A stretch of DNA of 64,000 nucleotides, from the NCBI GenBank assembly GCA_024235915.1, contig JACKLO010000008.1:62001-126000 (forward strand). The letters run 5' to 3'. The position numbers and the translations under genes were made by a program. This DNA is from Burkholderiaceae bacterium (GTDB taxonomy: Bacteria > Pseudomonadota > Gammaproteobacteria > Burkholderiales > Burkholderiaceae_C). The notes beneath the pieces are model-generated. The model had not been told where the DNA came from. It made no database searches and saw only the letters and a list, made by a program, of their open reading frames with translations. This document shows, piece after piece, positions 8,385 to 16,069 of the stretch; position 1 is the stretch's first letter; each line of letters starts with the position of its first letter.

Positions 8385-9251
8385 TCAGCCAGCGATCAGC
8401 TGCGCGAACCGCGGCAGCAAGGCATCGGGCAGGTCGTGGCCCATGCCCGGGATCAGCTCCAGGTGCGCGCCGTGGATGTGGCGGGCCAGGTCCTCGCCGC
8501 AGGCTGCCGGGATCAGGGCGTCGTCGCGGCCGTGGATCACGGTGGTGGGCGCGGCGATGCGGCGCAGCAGGGGCGTGCGGTCGCCGTCGGCCGCCACCGC
8601 GGTGAGCTGGCGTGCGGTGCCGGCGGGGCGCCAGGCACGGTCCACCGCGGCGCGCAGCCGGGCCTGCAGCGCTTCCGGGGCAGGACGGTACGCCGGGCTG
8701 CCGATGAGGTGGAACAGGTGCGTCAGGTGCGCGACGACGGCCTCCGGATCCTGCCCCTTCGGCCGCGACAGCAGGGCCGAACGCACGTGTGGCCGGGCCT
8801 GCGGCAGGCGGCGGGCGCCGCTGGTGGTCATCATCAGCGTGAGCCGGCGCACGCGTTCCGGATGGCGGGCCGCGATGTGCTGGGCGATCATGCCGCCCAT
8901 CGACGCGCCGCACACGTGCGCCGAGTCGACGCCCAGCGCATCCATCAGCGCCACCGTGTCACCCGCCATGTCGGCCAGGGAATACGGCGCCTTCACGGGC
9001 AGTCGCAGCCACCAGCGCAACGAGGCCACCACCAGGTTGGGCAGGCCCTGAGCGTCGAAGCCCTGGCTGAGGCCGGCATCCCGGTTGTCGAAGCGGATCA
9101 CGCGGTGGCCGCGCGCCAGCAGGTCGTCCACCAGCGGCTCGGGCCAGCCGGTGAGCTGCATGCCCAGGCCCATGATCAGCAGCACCGCCGGCGCATCCCG
9201 CGGGCCGCGGTCGTCGACCTCCAGCGTCACGCCGCCGGCATTGACCTGCAT
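8385..9251 (-). CDS. Alpha/beta hydrolase
   Basis: 288 residues of the alpha/beta-hydrolase fold. N-terminal strands with LLIMGLGMQLTGWP (oxyanion region), nucleophile elbow CGASMGGMIAQHIA with Ser, acid residue in HGRDDALIP and catalytic His in PGMGHDLP. No signal peptide, so cytoplasmic. It lies 12 nt upstream of the dusA start on the same strand and 3 nt downstream of the next hydrolase, hence probably one transcript. Substrate unknown. Confidence 0.88.
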   Translation of the reverse strand: MQVNAGGVTLEVDDRGPRDAPAVLLIMGLGMQLTGWPEPLVDDLLARGHRVIRFDNRDAGLSQGFDAQGLPNLVVASLRWWLRLPVKAPYSLADMAGDTVALMDALGVDSAHVCGASMGGMIAQHIAARHPERVRRLTLMMTTSGARRLPQARPHVRSALLSRPKGQDPEAVVAHLTHLFHLIGSPAYRPAPEALQARLRAAVDRAWRPAGTARQLTAVAADGDRTPLLRRIAAPTTVIHGRDDALIPAACGEDLARHIHGAHLELIPGMGHDLPDALLPRFAQLIAG

Positions 9252-9254
9252 CGA

Positions 9255-10094
9255 TCAGTACTGGTCGACCAGCATCTCGGGCTGGTGCGCGACCTTGAAG
9301 AACCAGCGGCGCGCGCCCTGGGCGTCGAACTTCCGCCACCGCTTCGGATCCTGGCGCAGGCGGTCGGCGATGGCATAGAGCGCCAGCGGGTTCATGCCCA
9401 TGCCGATGTGGCTGGCGTGCACCTCGATGTTCTCGGTGTGCGCATGGCCCGGCGGGTTGAGGCTGCAGGGCCAGGCCACGATGCCGTCGGTCTTGCTGTA
9501 GATCGACGTGGTGGGCACCGGCGGCGGGCGCCGCACCTCGGCCAACAGGTCGGCGTCGTGCGCATGCTGGCCGCTGACCATCTCGTAGAAGCGCCAGGCG
9601 TTCGTGGCCCGCGGGTGGCCGGTGAACGGCGTGCCCAGCGTGATCACGCAACGCACCAGGTCCGGCACCTCCTTGGCCATCTCGCGGGCGTAGATGCCAC
9701 CCAGGCTCCAGCCGATCAGGCTGACCGGCTCGCCATGCCGCGCGTGCGTCTCCTCGATCAGGCGGCGGCAGCCTTCGAGCACGCCGTCGCGCGGGCCGAG
9801 GTTGAAGCCCTGCCCCCAAGGGTACGCGGTGTAGCCCTGCCCCTGCAGGAACTGGCGCACGGCCAGGGTGCTGGTGTCCGACGCACCGAGGCCGGGAAAC
9901 ACGATGACCGGGTGGCCATCGCCTGCGGGCATCTTGCGCAGCCACGGCGAGACGGCGAGCAACGCCGCGAGCTCCCACGGCGCGCGGGCTTCGAGCATCA
10001 GCAGCCACGGGCCGGGCGCGGTGACGTCGGCGGGGGACGATGCCGGGGGAGGCGCTGATTCAGGCTTGGCGCGCGAGCGCGGGATGCGAGGCAT
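9255..10094 (-). CDS. Alpha/beta hydrolase, lipase/PGAP1-like
   Basis: 279 residues from the ATG at 10094. VIVFPGLGASDTSTLAVRQF forms the oxyanion segment, GWSLGGIYAREMA the nucleophile elbow, and TLGTPFTGHP the typical triacylglycerol-lipase segment after it. HIGMGMNPLALYAIADRL probably carries the catalytic His. The basic, proline-rich N-terminus is not a clear signal peptide. It sits directly downstream of the wax-ester synthase gene, which suggests a role in neutral-lipid turnover; that link is from position only. Confidence 0.82.
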   Translation of the reverse strand: MPRIPRSRAKPESAPPPASSPADVTAPGPWLLMLEARAPWELAALLAVSPWLRKMPAGDGHPVIVFPGLGASDTSTLAVRQFLQGQGYTAYPWGQGFNLGPRDGVLEGCRRLIEETHARHGEPVSLIGWSLGGIYAREMAKEVPDLVRCVITLGTPFTGHPRATNAWRFYEMVSGQHAHDADLLAEVRRPPPVPTTSIYSKTDGIVAWPCSLNPPGHAHTENIEVHASHIGMGMNPLALYAIADRLRQDPKRWRKFDAQGARRWFFKVAHQPEMLVDQY

Positions 10095-10105
10095 ACCCCG
10101 CCATG

Positions 10106-11731
10106 TTAGCGGGCCGGCTTGCGGCGGGCCGCCGGGCGAGCCCGGGGGGCACGCGTCACCTGGGCGACAGCGCTGCGCACCGCCGTGTCCATGGCCTGCT
10201 GGGCCAGCTTGCCGGCGGTGCCGGTGGCCAGGCCCACCGCCTGGCCGAAGGCGCCGGTGAGCCCGCGCGTGGCCAGGCCCACGAGGCCCGGTGCGTCCTC
10301 GTCCACCGGCACGCCCTGCAGCACGCGCAGGTCGTCGAAGGCGATGCCCACGGCGTCGGCGAGTTCCCGCACGTCTGGCATCGCCACCCCGTCGGCCATC
10401 AGGCCGAAGTCCAGCCGGCCGCCCTGGCTCTGCACCGTGATGTTCAGCGCCAGGCCGTGCACGACGATGGAGGTGGGCCAGTTGCTGAGCATCAGCGCGC
10501 CGGCCAGGTACAGCGGTTGCGCCGGCCCGGGCACGTTGGAGATGACGACGTTGGCCACCTGCGGGATGCGGTCGGCCACCTTGGCCTTGCCGTACAGCGC
10601 CGTGGCGGCCTCGATCAGCCAGGGGATGCCCAGCGACGGATAGTCCGTGGGCAGCACCGACTTCAGCGAGCCCATCGTCGCCTTCATCGCCTTCGTGGCG
10701 GCCACGATGTGCTGCAGGCGCTTCATGGGATCGGCGATGTGCGTGCCCAGGCTGACCAGGCTCATCGAGGCCTGGTTGTCCGGGGCGTCGTCGCCGGCCT
10801 GGCGCAGCGAGATCGGCACCGCGGCGATCAGGCTCTTGCGCGGCAGCGCCTTGCGCCGCGCGTAGTAGCGGCGCAGTGCGCTGCTGCACAGCATCAGCAC
10901 GAGGTCGTTGACGGTGGCGTCCAGTGCATGCGCCAGCGCCCGCACGTCGGCCATCGGCAGCGACAGCGCGGCGAACGCACGCTGCGGCGTCACCGACACG
11001 TTCAGCGGCGTGCGCGGGGCCAGCGCGAGGTTGCTGGGGCCGCCCTTGCCGCCGAACAGCGCACTGCGCGTGGCCACACCCACCGCGGCATTCTTCAGCG
11101 TGCCGACGGTGGACGGCAGCTCGCGCACGATCTGCGCCACCTTCATCGCCTGGGCGCCGAGCGCGCCGCGCAGCATCTCCACCATGCCGAGCTCGAAGGT
11201 CTTCTGCCGCTTCGAGGTCTTGAGCGGAATGCGGCGCGGCTCGGGGGTCACGTCCAGCAGCAGGTTGGCCAGGGCGACGGCGGCCTGGCCGTCCACCGCC
11301 GCATGGTGGAGCTGCGTGTAGAGGCCGACGCGCCTGCGGCCCTCGGGCGACGGCGCCAGGCCCTCGAAGACATGCATCTTCCACAACGGCCGCTTGCGGT
11401 CCAGCAGCACCGGATGCAGGCGGCCGACCTCGGCCTCCAGCTGGGCCTGGCCGGCGCCACGCGGCAGCTTGATCTCCACCACGTGCTCGCGCAGGTCGGG
11501 CTCGGCGTCCACCCACGCGGGGTTGGCCAGGTTCAGTGGCATCCACCACAGGCGGCGGCGCAACACCGGCGCGAGCGGCAGTCGGGTCTTCAGGTGGGCC
11601 CGCAGCGCGGTCACGAAACGGCCGCGGAAACCCGCCGGCAGCTCCAGCACGTGCAGCGCGCCCACGTGCATGGGCATCTCGGGCGTCTCGAGGTAGAGGA
11701 AGGTGGCATCGAGGCCGGACAGCTGGTGCAT
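10106..11731 (-). CDS. Wax ester synthase/diacylglycerol acyltransferase (WS/DGAT)
   Basis: 541 residues. Starts with MHQLSGLDATFLYLETPEMPMHVG, typical of bacterial WS/DGAT, and carries the active-site HHxxxDG motif as LHHAAVDGQAAVALAN. The C-terminal DUF1298 region contains ISNVPGPAQPLYLAGA. It would transfer acyl groups from acyl-CoA to fatty alcohols or diacylglycerol, making storage lipid at the membrane. An alanine/arginine-rich tail of about 60 residues extends past the usual end. The downstream lipase-like hydrolase may act on related lipids. Confidence 0.93.
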   Translation of the reverse strand: MHQLSGLDATFLYLETPEMPMHVGALHVLELPAGFRGRFVTALRAHLKTRLPLAPVLRRRLWWMPLNLANPAWVDAEPDLREHVVEIKLPRGAGQAQLEAEVGRLHPVLLDRKRPLWKMHVFEGLAPSPEGRRRVGLYTQLHHAAVDGQAAVALANLLLDVTPEPRRIPLKTSKRQKTFELGMVEMLRGALGAQAMKVAQIVRELPSTVGTLKNAAVGVATRSALFGGKGGPSNLALAPRTPLNVSVTPQRAFAALSLPMADVRALAHALDATVNDLVLMLCSSALRRYYARRKALPRKSLIAAVPISLRQAGDDAPDNQASMSLVSLGTHIADPMKRLQHIVAATKAMKATMGSLKSVLPTDYPSLGIPWLIEAATALYGKAKVADRIPQVANVVISNVPGPAQPLYLAGALMLSNWPTSIVVHGLALNITVQSQGGRLDFGLMADGVAMPDVRELADAVGIAFDDLRVLQGVPVDEDAPGLVGLATRGLTGAFGQAVGLATGTAGKLAQQAMDTAVRSAVAQVTRAPRARPAARRKPAR

Positions 11732-11788
11732 GCGCGGGAACTCCTTGAGCCCATGCTACGCCCGCACGCCGCCCTCACCCGCCCGGGC

Positions 11789-12682
11789 TCACCCTAGCCG
11801 TCGCGCGCGCACCCCGAGCAGTTCGTTGGCGACCAAGGCGCCCAGCACCAGGGCACCGCCCACCAGCACCGCGGCCGCGGGCGTCTCGCCGGCGCCCAGC
11901 CAGGCCCAGAGCACGCCGAAGATCACCTCCAGCAGGCCGAGCAGTGCCATCTCCGGCGCGCTGAGCACCCTTGCCGCGGCCACCGCCATCAGGCAGGGGA
12001 TGGCCAGCTGCACCAGGCCCAGCGTGGTGAGCATGGCGATGTCGCGCGGCGTGGCGTCGAAGGGCAGCGACGGGCCCAGCGTGAACAGCGCCGACAGCGT
12101 GGCCCCGATCAGCACGGCCGGCATGTAGTCGGTGCCCGGCCCGTCACCGGCGCGCGCCTTCTCGCGCTGCAACAGCGTCCAGTTGATGGCCGCGGCCACC
12201 GGCACGCCCAGCGCCACGCCGATGCCGGCCCAGTGGCGGGCGTCGCCGGTGCGCAGCTCGCCGGCGTACATCCATGCGATGCCGGCCCCGGCGGCCACGA
12301 TGGCGCCCCAGGTGCGCGCCGGCAGCCGGTGCCCCAGCGCCACCCCCGCCAGCAGGGCCGTGAGCAGCGGCGAGATCGCCATCGTCACCAGCACGTTGGC
12401 CACCGTGGTCAGCGTGATGGCCATCATGAAGGCGGTGAACATCACGCTCCAGCACAGGCCGGACAGCCACAGCGTGCGCCCGCCGTGACGCACGGCGCGC
12501 CACAGCGTGCCGCCCCCGCGCAGCCAGGCCAGCAGCACGACGAGCGAGACGGCATTGCCGGCGCTGCGCCAGAACGTGACCTCGAAGCCCTGCGCCGCCT
12601 GCAGATGGCGCGCCACGACGCCCGCGATGCTCCACAGCAGCGCGGCGGTCACCATCACCCACACGGCACGACCATGCGACAT
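11789..12682 (-). CDS. EamA/DMT-superfamily membrane transporter
   Basis: 297 residues with about ten hydrophobic helices arranged as two EamA repeats. The first has FWRSAGNAVSLVVLLAWL and LVTMAISPLLTALLAGVALG; the second ends with LLGLLEVIFGVLWAWLGAGE. Probable inner-membrane exporter of small metabolites; the substrate cannot be predicted. It stands alone between the WS/DGAT gene and typA on the minus strand. Confidence 0.9.
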   Translation of the reverse strand: MSHGRAVWVMVTAALLWSIAGVVARHLQAAQGFEVTFWRSAGNAVSLVVLLAWLRGGGTLWRAVRHGGRTLWLSGLCWSVMFTAFMMAITLTTVANVLVTMAISPLLTALLAGVALGHRLPARTWGAIVAAGAGIAWMYAGELRTGDARHWAGIGVALGVPVAAAINWTLLQREKARAGDGPGTDYMPAVLIGATLSALFTLGPSLPFDATPRDIAMLTTLGLVQLAIPCLMAVAAARVLSAPEMALLGLLEVIFGVLWAWLGAGETPAAAVLVGGALVLGALVANELLGVRARRLG

Positions 12683-12732
12683 GGCGGATCCCGGAAGAGG
12701 CCTGCAACGCAGGCCGGGCCATCTTCTGACTG

Positions 12733-12755
12733 GAGCCCCTTCTTGGAGGGGGCTC
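12733..12755 (-). terminator. GC-rich hairpin downstream of typA
   Basis: Stem GAGCCCC/GGGGCTC (12733-12739 with 12749-12755) lies about 45 nt past the typA stop. No T-run follows on the minus strand, so it is a weak terminator candidate only. It could equally be a leader element of the EamA gene, which starts 51 nt further on. Confidence 0.35.
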
Positions 12756-12800
12756 GGGGGAGCTCACGGATACCGCGAAAGCGGTTCCTGCGAGGACAAC

Positions 12801-14642
12801 TCAGGCTGCTTCCCGCGACGCCCGCTTCCGTTCGTGCTCCTTCAGGAACCGCTTGCGCACGCGGATGGTCTTCGGCGTGATCTCCACCAGCTCGTCGTCG
12901 TCGATGAACTCCACCGCGTACTCCAGCGTGAGGTCGATCGGCGGCGTGATCTTGATCGCGTCCTCCTTGCCGCTGACGCGGAAGTTGGTCAGCTGCTTGG
13001 TGCGCGTGGCGTTGACGACGAGGTCGTTGTCGCGGCTGTGGATGCCGACGATCATGCCTTCGTAGACCTGGTCGCCCGGCTTGACGAACATGCGGCCGCG
13101 GTCGTCGAGCTTGCCCAGCGCGTAGGTGAAGATCTCGCCGTCGTCCATGCTGATCAGCACGCCGTTCTTGCGCCCGGCGATCTCGCCCTTGTAGGGCTCC
13201 CAACTGTCGAAGATGTTGCTGATCAGGCCGGTGCCGCGGGTGAGGTTCAGGAACTCGTTGGAGAAGCCGATCAGCCCGCGCGCCGGGATGCGGTACTCCA
13301 GCCGCACGCGGCCGCGGCCGTCGGTTTCCATGTTGACCAGTTCGCCCTTGCGCTCGCCCAGGGCCTGCATCACGCCGCCCTGGTGCTGGTCCTCGACGTC
13401 CACCGTCACCAGCTCGATCGGCTCGTGGCGCTCGCCGTCCACCATGTGGAAGACCACGCGCGGCTTGCTCACCGCCAGCTCGTAGCCTTCGCGGCGCATG
13501 TTCTCCAGCAGGATGGTCAGGTGCAGTTCACCACGGCCGGACACCTCGAAGATGCCGTCCTCGCCCGATTCCTTCACGCGCAGGGCCACGTTGCTCTGCA
13601 GTTCCTTCTGCAGCCGGTCCCAGATCTGGCGGCTGGTGACGAACTTGCCCTCGCGGCCGGCCAGCGGGCTGGTGTTGACGCAGAAGTTCATCGTCAGCGT
13701 TGGCTCGTCCACCTTCAGCATCGGCAGCGGCTGCGGGTTGTCGACGCTGGTCAGCGTGACGCCGATGCCGAGGTCCTCGATGCCGTTGACGAGCACGATG
13801 TCGCCCGGGCCGGCCGATTCGGCCATCACGCGGTTCAGACCTTCGAAGGTGAGCACCTGGTTGACGCGACCCTTGAAGGTCTTGCCGCCCTCCTCGGGCG
13901 TGCCTTCGCAGACCAGCACGTCCATGCCCGGCTTGAGGGTGCCGCTGTTGACTCGCCCGACACCGATGCGGCCGACGTAGGTGGAGTAGTCCAGCGACGA
14001 GATCTGCAGCTGCAGCGGCGCCGCCGGATCCCCCTGGTGCGCCGGGACGTGGCGCAGGACGGTCTCGAACAGCGGCTGCATGTCGCTACCCCAGGCTTCG
14101 CCCGCCTCGCCTTCGGTCAGGCTGGCCCAGCCGTTGAGGCCGGAGGCGTAGACCACCGGGAAGTCCAGCTGCTCCTCGGTGGCGCCAAGCTTGTCGAACA
14201 GCTCGAACGCGGCGTTGATCACGTAGTCGGGCCGCGAGCCGGGCTTGTCGACCTTGTTGACCACCACGATGGGCTTGAGACCCAGCGCCAGCGCCTTCTT
14301 GGTGACGAAGCGCGTCTGCGGCATCGGACCTTCCTGGGCGTCGATCAGCAGCACGACGCCGTCGACCATCGACAGCGCACGCTCGACCTCGCCGCCGAAG
14401 TCGGCGTGGCCCGGGGTGTCGACGATGTTGATGTGCGTGCCCTGCCAGGTGACAGCACAGTTCTTGGCCAGGATGGTGATGCCGCGCTCGCGCTCGATGT
14501 CGTTGTTGTCCATCACGCGTTCGGCCACCTTCTCGTTCTCGCGGAAGGTGCCGCTCTGGCGCAGGAGCTGGTCCACCAGCGTGGTCTTGCCATGGTCGAC
14601 GTGGGCGATGATGGCGATGTTGCGGATCTGATGCATGGTCAT
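12801..14642 (-). CDS. typA: Translational GTPase TypA/BipA
   Basis: 613 residues, full length. Ribosome-associated GTPase with all G motifs near the N-terminus: AHVDHGKTTLVDQ (G1), RERGITI (G2), DTPGHADFGGEVER (G3), NKVDKPG (G4). EF-Tu-like and EF-G-like domains follow, then the BipA-specific C-terminal domain ending in a basic KRASREAA tail. The ATG at 14642 overlaps the truB stop (ATGA); an ATG two codons later (14636) is an alternative. It is the last gene of the rimP-nusA-infB-rbfA-truB-typA run. Confidence 0.97.
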   Translation of the reverse strand: MTMHQIRNIAIIAHVDHGKTTLVDQLLRQSGTFRENEKVAERVMDNNDIERERGITILAKNCAVTWQGTHINIVDTPGHADFGGEVERALSMVDGVVLLIDAQEGPMPQTRFVTKKALALGLKPIVVVNKVDKPGSRPDYVINAAFELFDKLGATEEQLDFPVVYASGLNGWASLTEGEAGEAWGSDMQPLFETVLRHVPAHQGDPAAPLQLQISSLDYSTYVGRIGVGRVNSGTLKPGMDVLVCEGTPEEGGKTFKGRVNQVLTFEGLNRVMAESAGPGDIVLVNGIEDLGIGVTLTSVDNPQPLPMLKVDEPTLTMNFCVNTSPLAGREGKFVTSRQIWDRLQKELQSNVALRVKESGEDGIFEVSGRGELHLTILLENMRREGYELAVSKPRVVFHMVDGERHEPIELVTVDVEDQHQGGVMQALGERKGELVNMETDGRGRVRLEYRIPARGLIGFSNEFLNLTRGTGLISNIFDSWEPYKGEIAGRKNGVLISMDDGEIFTYALGKLDDRGRMFVKPGDQVYEGMIVGIHSRDNDLVVNATRTKQLTNFRVSGKEDAIKITPPIDLTLEYAVEFIDDDELVEITPKTIRVRKRFLKEHERKRASREAA

Positions 14643-15550
14643 AGGAGGGCCTGCACTTCCTGCGGGCTGAGAAGACGGTCGGCGATGAGTTCGCCGGCCT
14701 GGATGTGGGCGCTGCCGAGAAAGGCGCGCGGCTGCGGTCCGTAGACACGCACATGGGACTGGTCGGCTTCCGCGACGCGGCGGCGCAGACCGGTGAGGAA
14801 ACGCCCGGCCTCGTCGTCGGGCAGGTGAAGCGCGGGCCAGTGCTGCAGCAGCACGTCCGGGGGCAGCAGCCGCGCCTCGCGCTCGCTCTCCGGCAGCGCG
14901 GCCAGCGCGTCGATGGTGATCGCATCCTCCACGCGCAGCGGCCCGGTGGCCGTGCGGCGCAGCGCCTGCAGCCAGGCGCCGCAGCCCAGGCGGTCGCCCA
15001 GGTCGGCCGCCAGCGTGCGGATGTAGGTGCCCTTGCTGCAGGTGACGTCGATCACGAGCCGGTCAGCCTGCCACTCGACGATGTCCAGCCGGTGAATGGT
15101 GATGCGCCGCGGCGTGCGTTCGACCTCGATGCCGGCCCGTGCGTAGTCGTACAGCGCGCGGCCGTCCTTCTTCAGCGCCGAGTGCATCGGCGGCAGCTGC
15201 TCGATGGGGCCGGTCAGCGCGGCGCAGGCGGCTTCCAGCGAGGCGCGGTCGAAAGCCGGCGGCGTGCCGGGCGTGATGGTGCCCTCGCCGTCCAGCGTGC
15301 TGCTGCGCTCGCCGAGCTTCAGCGTGGCGGTATAGCGCTTGTCCGCGTCCAGGCTGACCTGGCTGAACTTGGTGGCCGCACCGAAGCACAGCGGCAGCAG
15401 CCCGGTGGCCAGCGGGTCCAGCGTGCCGGTGTGGCCGGCCTTGAGCGCGCGCAGCAGGCCGCGCGCCTTGGACAGCGCGTCCTGGCTCGTCCAGCCCAGC
15501 GGCTTGTCGAGCAGCAGCACCCCGTGCACTGGGCGGCGTGGCGTTTTCAT
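14639..15550 (-). CDS. truB: tRNA pseudouridine-55 synthase TruB
   Basis: 303 residues from the ATG at 15550 (MKTPRRPVHGVLLLDKPLGW), chosen over an in-frame GTG at 15580 because the family starts here. Catalytic Asp in GHTGTLDPLATGLLPLCFG, then RYTATLKLG and the KxGTYIRTLAADLG segment. The C-terminal PUA-like part is present. Makes pseudouridine 55 in the T-loop of tRNAs. Coupled to typA downstream by an ATGA overlap. Confidence 0.95.
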   Translation of the reverse strand: MKTPRRPVHGVLLLDKPLGWTSQDALSKARGLLRALKAGHTGTLDPLATGLLPLCFGAATKFSQVSLDADKRYTATLKLGERSSTLDGEGTITPGTPPAFDRASLEAACAALTGPIEQLPPMHSALKKDGRALYDYARAGIEVERTPRRITIHRLDIVEWQADRLVIDVTCSKGTYIRTLAADLGDRLGCGAWLQALRRTATGPLRVEDAITIDALAALPESEREARLLPPDVLLQHWPALHLPDDEAGRFLTGLRRRVAEADQSHVRVYGPQPRAFLGSAHIQAGELIADRLLSPQEVQALL

Positions 15551-15620
15551 GGGCCCACCAAGACGCTGCGCGTCGCCCACCCGAGGGGGAGCGAGCGCCT
15601 TCGGAACGGCCGTGCGGCGC

Positions 15621-15995
15621 TCATGTCTCGCCTTCGTCCTTCGCCCGCGTGGCGTTGGCCCGCGCGATCAGCGCCGAGATGTCGGCCGCACGCTCGGTGG
15701 TCTGGTCGTAGACGAAATGCAGCGTCGGCACGGTGTGGATGGCCAACCGCTTGAAGAGGCCGTTGCGCAGGAAGCCGGCGGCTTCATTCAAGGCCGTGGT
15801 GCAGGCCTCGTTGTCGCCCAGCATCTGAGAGAAGTACACCTTGGCGTGTGCGTAGTCGGGCGAGACCTCCACCGCATTGAGCGTGACCAGGCCCACGCGC
15901 GGGTCCTTGAGCTCGCGGATCAGTTCCGCCAGGTCGCGCTGGATCTGGTCGGCGACGCGGAAGCTGCGGTTGGGGGTGGCTTTCTTGTGGCGCAT
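15621..15995 (-). CDS. rbfA: Ribosome-binding factor A
   Basis: 124 residues, a single KH-type domain. RVADQIQRDLAELIRELKDPRVGLVTLN and the SPDYAHAKVYFS segment are diagnostic. Needed for late maturation of the 30S subunit and processing of 16S rRNA. A good ribosome-binding site (GAGGAG) precedes the ATG at 15995. It lies between infB and truB as in most proteobacteria. Confidence 0.96.
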   Translation of the reverse strand: MRHKKATPNRSFRVADQIQRDLAELIRELKDPRVGLVTLNAVEVSPDYAHAKVYFSQMLGDNEACTTALNEAAGFLRNGLFKRLAIHTVPTLHFVYDQTTERAADISALIARANATRAKDEGET

Positions 15996-16016
15996 GGTCT
16001 GGGCTCCTCAAGCAAG

Positions 16017-16046
16017 AACCCCGCCTCCGGTCCGGTAGGCGGGGTT
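16017..16046 (-). other. Hairpin between infB and rbfA
   Basis: A perfect 10-bp stem (16017-16026 with 16037-16046, arm AACCCCGCCT) with a 10-nt loop fills much of the infB-rbfA intergenic gap. No T-run follows on the minus strand, so it is more likely an mRNA-processing or stability element, or a partial attenuator, than a full terminator. Confidence 0.5.
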
Positions 16047-16069
16047 CGCTGCACGAGCGATGGCCGCCT

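Noticed and set aside
16017..16046. Intrinsic terminator between infB and rbfA
   Set aside because: The stem is strong but no T-run follows on the minus strand; rbfA, truB and typA continue close behind.
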